A program made the translations under genes and the position numbers. Below are positions 58,356 through 64,000 of a DNA stretch of 64,000 nt, in pieces. This DNA comes from Lophius americanus (lineage: Eukaryota > Chordata > Actinopteri > Lophiiformes > Lophiidae): positions 2,170,001-2,234,000 of the forward strand of contig JBBDHG010000063.1 in assembly GCA_037951165.1 (NCBI GenBank), given 5' to 3'. How positions within the stretch are numbered: the stretch's first letter is position 1; each line of letters starts with the position of its first letter. A model generated the notes under the pieces. It was not told the DNA's origin. It made no database searches and saw only the letters and a program-made list of their open reading frames with translations.

Positions 58356-59379
58356 ACATTATAACCAATCTTTTGCCAGTATCATAAAAATGATTAATGA
58401 TTTATTGGCCAATTGACATAAAAAATTCCCAAGCATGGACAGCTTATGATATTTGACTTATTTGCATAAATGGAACTCAATCTAGAATGCAGTTCTGACA
58501 TTTGGTAGGGGTTTATGACATGTATATGGTCACAGTATGCTAAAGGAGATGGAAAATCCCCAAAGTAGATTATGTTAGTTATGTCTAGATGAAAACAGAA
58601 AAAGCTCTCTTGTTATTTAAAATCATAATTTGTTAACTCATAAACCACGGACGTTAGAGGCATGTTTATAGAGTATGATAATTATGGGGTATAATTTAAT
58701 TGGACATAAATCAGAACTGAGTAAATCATCATGGCTACATCACCACATTATGTGCTTTGCCCTGGATGCAATTAATCAACAATTGCACTCCAGTTTCTTT
58801 AAGGTGATACCATTTTGAATGTACATATTTGCACAGTCACCGGTGCGTCCATCTCGTCTATCAGAGGCTTGAATGCAGAAGAGAAATTGCCAATGGGGCT
58901 CTTATGTGAGAAGATTATTGTTTGGTTTAGTGACACTGGCGTTAGAAGATCTGTGGAATGTTTGTTCGTGCTTTCTATTTTGATCTAGTTTATTCATAGA
59001 TTAATTGTATTTTAATTATCATGAGAGTCTTCTCGTCTGCTCAGTGATCCACGGAGGTCTGACGATTGTGTTCAAAGCCATTCTTTGTCACCTCAGTGGA
59101 ACTGAAGCTTCAGTCAAAATAAATAATGTGATAATGATGATTGGTGGATTTTATCAGCTAATGGTTTTATCATCAAATCTTTAGGGCACTGTGGGAGGAA
59201 CAATTTACTGTTAGCTGGTGATATAGTCAATAAATATCATTAACCTAAGACATCATTGTGTGATAATTATGTCAGTATTCTGGCCAAGTAGGACAGAAAA
59301 GTTCTTGGTTTGACATAATGATTATAATAATATTGCATGCTTTATTCATCACACAGGTAAAGATCGTAAAAGTTATTCT

Positions 59380-59545
59380 TGGGACTAGACCTATCCCTTT
59401 GGAGCAGTGGGCAGAACCTGTGAAGCACCTGCAGAATAATTGTGGTTTCAGGGTCTTGTTCAAGGACCCCACGGCAAGTAGCTTCAAGGGGCTGGGATCG
59501 GACCCCCAGTCTTCCCATTTTGGACATCCGCTCTAACTGTCTGGC
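59380..59545 (-). repeat. tRNA-headed SINE, minus strand
   Basis: On the minus strand from 59545: 'cagacagttagagcggatgt' (A-box region), then 'gggggtccgatcccagcccc' (B-box region), then a body containing 'ttgaacaagaccctgaaac'. The + strand shows 'cttgttcaaggacccc', a very common teleost SINE word. Pairs with the 20115 head. Confidence 0.65.
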
Positions 59546-60950
59546 CAGAAGTACAAAATCAAATGTTGGTGTAGATTTTCATTCACCTAGGTTTTGGTAA
59601 TCCCAAGAAGACCAATAAAAGGTAAATGGACTTAACTTAGAAGGTTTTTTCTTTCTGACGGTTTTGAGACGTCAGCAAGAAGACGTTTTACATATTTAGG
59701 CATATTTGAACTTGTATGTCTCTTTTTGTTCACATTCAGAGAGTTTGGTTTGTCGACATTGCCTCAAAGTCGCTGGACAGAATTCAATGACATTTCACAA
59801 AGGACCTCTAAAGGTGTCTCCATCCCATAACTTTTTTCTAGTTATCTTTACCTTTTTGGGCACATTTCATGTTATTTTGTCAGATTCATAGACATTGTCG
59901 ATTCAAGTCTAATCAAAAACCTGCGCGACAGAATTATGTGAAATTTGACACATTCGTCTCCTTTGAAAGGGCCTCCCGAAAGTGTGCATCTCCTAATGAT
60001 TTTGTTCGTTAGATTATTCTCACTTTCACCTATGACAGAGGTTATGATCTATCCATTTCAGAACAAATTGCGTTTTTCCAGACAAAGGGGTTTTCCGTAT
60101 CCTTTGACATAGATTTTCTTGTTTAATCTTGTAAAGATCAACTCCATTGTGACAACATAATACTGTGCAAAAACACTTTTCATGTTATTCATCACTTTAA
60201 CTCGAAGGCTGAAAGGATAATTGTGACAATGTTTCTTTTTTGGTATGATATGAAATTGGTGGCACAAATCTTTAGGTTCCCACCTTGAAGGTTTCCAATT
60301 CTTGTCTCTCAGTGAATTAATTCACACAAAGACATACAGCACAAGTCTATCGCTAGATAATTTGTTTTGTTTTGTGGTTCTTTTGCAGGCCTGTTAAAGT
60401 GTGTTTATCTTTTTTCAGTAAGAGTCTTCTAGAAGTGTTTTTTAAAAAATATTTCTGCCGTATTGTTCATCCAAACATGTGCACTAATGCACAAATTAAA
60501 TCTATTTTTATTGGCCTTTTGTAAAGGTATGAAAACGCTACAACTGGGAGTTGTTTTTTTTTTATTTGAAATTAGTCATGGTAATTTGTCGTGATAGATT
60601 TCTCCAGTCCCTTTAAGCCAAAGGCAGTTCTGGTATCAGGAAAGGTCAGCCACGCCAGTTTTGATTTAGAACGCTTATATTTAAATCATGCCGTATAAGA
60701 ATTGAATGGTAATTCAAGATTCATGAGTTTTCTGAAAAGTTGTAGCAAGTCAATGCTGATAGAAAGCAGAGTAATGAGAAATGTTTGCTGGCAGATGGTT
60801 TCTCCGTGTTGCGCCTGTGCTCATGTGCTTTTGGGGTTATATTGTGATCAAAGCTTTGCAGCTAAGCCCCTGCTTAGAGATAAATAGGTTTTAAATGCAT
60901 AGCCATCGGCCACTCTCATGCACAGATGCACACATAAACACCCCCCACAT

Positions 60951-60951
<1 letters not shown>

Positions 60952-61011
<60 letters not shown>
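60952..61011 (+). repeat. (CA)30 microsatellite
   Basis: About 30 uninterrupted CA units following 'ccccccacatg'. Confidence 0.98.
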
Positions 61012-61015
<4 letters not shown>

Positions 61016-62102
61016 GGCGTCAAGTGAACTCATGGCTCAACTATAGCCTGATACACTCAGACCCTGCTACCCGTGGTGTGGGTGTGGGTGCTCTAGTGGT
61101 TTTTCTGTACCTATTGTGGATGGAAAATGATGTAATCTCTTGTGACAGGGATCACCAGAGAAAGAACAAGTGCGATGGACAGCGAAGAAAAATAAACAGG
61201 GAGGAGTTTTTAGGCCAGCCCTGGAGAGTGTTATTCTGGGCAAGGGTGGCAGGTGGGAGGTTGTAGCAGGGGTCCTTCCGTGTCATTGATTTTAGAGACG
61301 TTGTTTTTCACTGTTACCGTTGTGATGCAGAAAGGTCAAGATTGTGGATGTGTTTTCTGTCATCCCGACCACAACAAGACCAGCAGGTAAAGAAGGCATG
61401 ATCCAGGTGAAACTCTATCATAGTCAGAGTACAATATTGAAAACAAATGTTTGGCTTGAATGAAGACAGGCAGAGCAGCATTATGGGGGGCTATACGTTA
61501 CTGCTGAACATCAGCTCAGAACACGTACCTGTAGCATATGTTTGGCTTTGTTGCTTTACTTACGTTCTCTTTGGAGTTCATACATTGGTCATCATTTGAA
61601 GTCACTGAATTAAGTAGTTCACATATTTGTAATTTAGCACACTCACACATCCACATCAGTAAGTTACAGCATAAAAGTAAAATAAAATGAAGATGTTGTT
61701 AGCAGGATTGTTTCCTAAAGTTAATGTATCTGCTGTTCCACTTCTGATAATCAACAATCTAATAATTATGTGCTTTGACAAAATCATTAACTTGTATGCA
61801 TCCATATAGCTGCAACCGTTCAATCAATCTAATGCACTTGTCCTAAGCTCTGTAAGGTTTAACAATTCTTTCTTTATAAAACCAGCTGATTAATTGCCTC
61901 ACTACTGTGCTGTTGGTTTAAGTGAGGTCAAACTCACTGTGTACCAAATGTACCATGCTTCTAATGGAGCCATTTCAGTTTTACATGCATGACTGAAATT
62001 GCATTTAAGAGCATGGTTGCTGTCACCTTCAGCATTTTCACTTAGATACTCACTTGGAGATGCAGCATATTTGTTCACGCAATGCAAGTAAGGCAAGACG
62101 GG

Positions 62103-62139
62103 CTTATTGCAATGCAAGGCAGGCTTGCATTGCAATAAG
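62103..62139. repeat. Perfect 16-bp-arm hairpin
   Basis: 62103-62118 pairs exactly with 62124-62139 around a 5-base loop (gcagg). Confidence 0.96.
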
Positions 62140-63639
62140 AAAGAGAGAGTACTTTGAAAATTCAACAAGGATGAACCGTGGTTGAATTTAACTATTAATA
62201 ATTTATGTAGATGTTTTACAAGTCATTATTTTTTGTGCCTCCTAGCAAACATCCTTCATCTCTGACCCACAGTGTGTCAAGATGTATTTACATCCTTGAT
62301 GAAGTATTAATCTAAAGTATTACCAACAGCAGCCTCTATAATGTCACACCCTGTTTGCTGCTCTAATATTCAGCCGCTCTGGTGAGGAGAGGGAAGCATT
62401 TAGTGACGGTCTGAATATTCTATTTTTATGGTGGATGCTGGACTTTTTAATCGGCCAGCAGGATTTGGTGGCCCCACACTGAAGGATGTTTGCCTGTTAA
62501 ATTCTTTCTTTGAATTTGCTCTAGCGTTTGACTCCTGTGCGCCCTTTGCGTTTGTGGGAGGGACATAGAAAATAGACAAACAAGAAACGGATAAGTATGG
62601 ACTTAAAATGCCTGTAAACGGACGCCTGTGCACAAACAAGCACACCTAAATGAATATGCGTGCAGCGTGAGTGTATGTGGTGTTAGCATGTAGCTGTCAG
62701 GTTATATTCAAAGGCAAACAACAGCTGGGACTAAAATCTGACTGAGCCTTAATTACGCTGCTTGGTTGCTCAGGGCAGATTTCCCAGTACAAGAAATTTG
62801 CCCTCGGGCTGTAAAACAGTTATGCTAATTTTTGTCTGCAGTGGGTAATGCTTTTAAGGGCATTGTCACAGCATGAATGCCTTAGTTTTAAGGACAGTAA
62901 GGGGTCTCTCTGAAAAAGTCTGGTCTGCAGCTGGCATTGTGTTTCGTCTTATTAGAATCAGGTCTTTGCATTAAGGAGATATGGATTGACAAGGAAGGAG
63001 AGATTGAGCAAACAAGAGATGTGGCTCATTCTCTTGGCAGGGATAAGAGGGTAATCTCACAATTCTTATTACAACACCTTGGTCAGTAGACTGACCCTAT
63101 AATCAGATGTGGCTCATGATGTAATCCAGTGCGGCTCACATTTCTATATTTTCTGATAAATGACTTGAGGTCCGGCTTTCTTGCTCCAGTCCAAAGTAGA
63201 AATCTTGCCTATAGTTTGTAGAAATACATTTGCAGTCATGGTTGACTTTTTTCACTCACACTGGCATTTTTAACATTGATCTAAAAGATACGGCAAGTGA
63301 TTACGTTCCCCAACTGTCTGGACAGCTTTTATGATGTATTTATGATTTGTATCGTGAAACAATACTTGAGATCTTCCAAAACGGAGAACAGGAGATCATG
63401 ATAAAATGCGTTAAGTTGAAAAACAGCACCAGTTCTTCCTGTGTTGTACGTGAACAACGATAGGCCAACAAATCGTTTCATATAAGGATAGCATATTTTC
63501 ACATCACATCCTGTTTGTAGTCTTTGGTCAGTGCTGCATATACCAGTAAACTGCACCAGTGTTCTTTGATAGCTGACGCAGACCATATGTTCAGGTGTCC
63601 GTTCTGTTGGTGTAGTGCGTACCAAGGTTTGGTTCATGC

Positions 63640-63775
63640 TACGGCTGCAACAAATAACCCTAATCGACAAAAATTAATTATGAAATTAGTTATAGACCAA
63701 TTTAAAAATCGATTAGTCCGTGATGTCATTGGACACTGGCTCAAACCTGACCTGTCCTGGCGTGGAGTACGTCAG
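63640..63775 (+). repeat. hAT-like terminal fragment
   Basis: 'acggctgcaacaaataaccc', 'taatcgacaaaaattaatta' and 'aaatcgattagtccgtgatg' match the ends of the 'ggctgcaactaacgattatt' family. Related to 11790, 37452 and 54294. Confidence 0.5.
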
Positions 63776-64000
63776 TAATACTGGAGCATTTGAAGCGCAG
63801 GCAAGTTGGCTTTCTAGACCATGATGACTCTTCTCTGTAAGCTAGTTAGCTAGCTAGCTAGCTCAATGTTAAAGGGCACATATTTATTTTCGGTTTAACT
63901 TGACTTTTGAAATGTAGTGAATTAGTAAAGACGTCGAGAGTACAAAATAGCTATTATTAAATCATGGTGATACTCTTCATGTTAATGTACTCTTCATGTA

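Larger units (their letters stand above)
44456..64000 (+). other. lrp8: lrp8 intron 2 (to window end)
   Basis: No second LDLa exon (W.CDG..DC..GSDE pattern) and no other credible gene is seen on either strand across 19.5 kb. Stretches without listed repeats (about 45.5-47.2, 47.6-51.4, 52.5-53.9, 54.8-56.3, 56.4-57.4, 58.4-59.3, 59.6-60.9 and 61.1-63.6 kb) hold only AT-rich, low-information sequence and short unsupported ORFs. A very long intron 2 is expected for LRP8. Confidence 0.7.

Noticed and set aside
60848..61266. ORF with a His-Thr run followed by a 60-residue tail
   Set aside because: It opens in a (CA)n array. The 'KCDG' in the tail looked like an LDLa fragment for lrp8, but the cysteine spacing, W and SDE motif are absent.

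Overview
This is a stretch of vertebrate, almost certainly ray-finned (teleost) fish, chromosome. It is AT-rich and dominated by interspersed repeats. The few genes are split by introns with canonical GT/AG sites, and their proteins are recognisable orthologues of human genes. The repeat types (tRNA-headed SINE-like elements, LINE reverse-transcriptase scraps, Tc1- and hAT-like fragments, long CA and CT arrays) fit a teleost. There are no prokaryotic genes, CRISPR arrays or operons.

Four protein-coding genes are supported. (1) shisal2a (FAM159A-like), + strand, three exons, 12575-13979, complete. (2) The C1orf210/TEMP orthologue, + strand, two exons, 26967-27672, apparently complete. (3) tmem125, - strand, one coding exon 29612-30331, with a likely spliced 5' leader; it is tail-to-tail with TEMP. 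(4) lrp8 (ApoER2), + strand, first two coding exons only (42820-42886 and 44339-44455). The remaining ~19.5 kb of the window is lrp8 intron 2, in which I see no further coding exon.

From memory, human SHISAL2A and LRP8 lie at 1p32.3, and TMEM125 and C1orf210 are convergent neighbours at 1p34.2. All four are linked within about 32 kb here. They do not form a pathway: three are small membrane proteins of poorly known function, and LRP8 is the Reelin/apoE receptor.

Region by region: 1-12.3 kb is gene-poor, with one unassigned 82-residue ORF at 817-1065, several dispersed repeats and a fold-back-rich transposon remnant. 12.3-14.8 kb is shisal2a. 15-27 kb is repeats and non-coding sequence. 27-30.6 kb is the TEMP/tmem125 pair. 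30.6-42.6 kb is mostly relics, including an L1-type LINE at about 32.3-33.4 kb, a decayed multi-copy element ORF at 36.6-37.2 kb and three same-family LINE scraps across the window. 42.65-43.3 kb is a CpG-rich lrp8 promoter with a perfect CRE. 44.5-64 kb is intron 2 with nested repeats.

I did not find a new multi-gene system. The observations most worth following up are: a set of perfect or near-perfect short-loop inverted repeats with 13-23 bp arms scattered through the window, which look like template-switch events; the signal-peptide-bearing fish form of TEMP, whose human counterpart is a type III protein; upstream ORFs overlapping the lrp8 start; and an unnamed dispersed repeat seen five to six times. 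All repeat-family names are from pattern recognition, not from a search.
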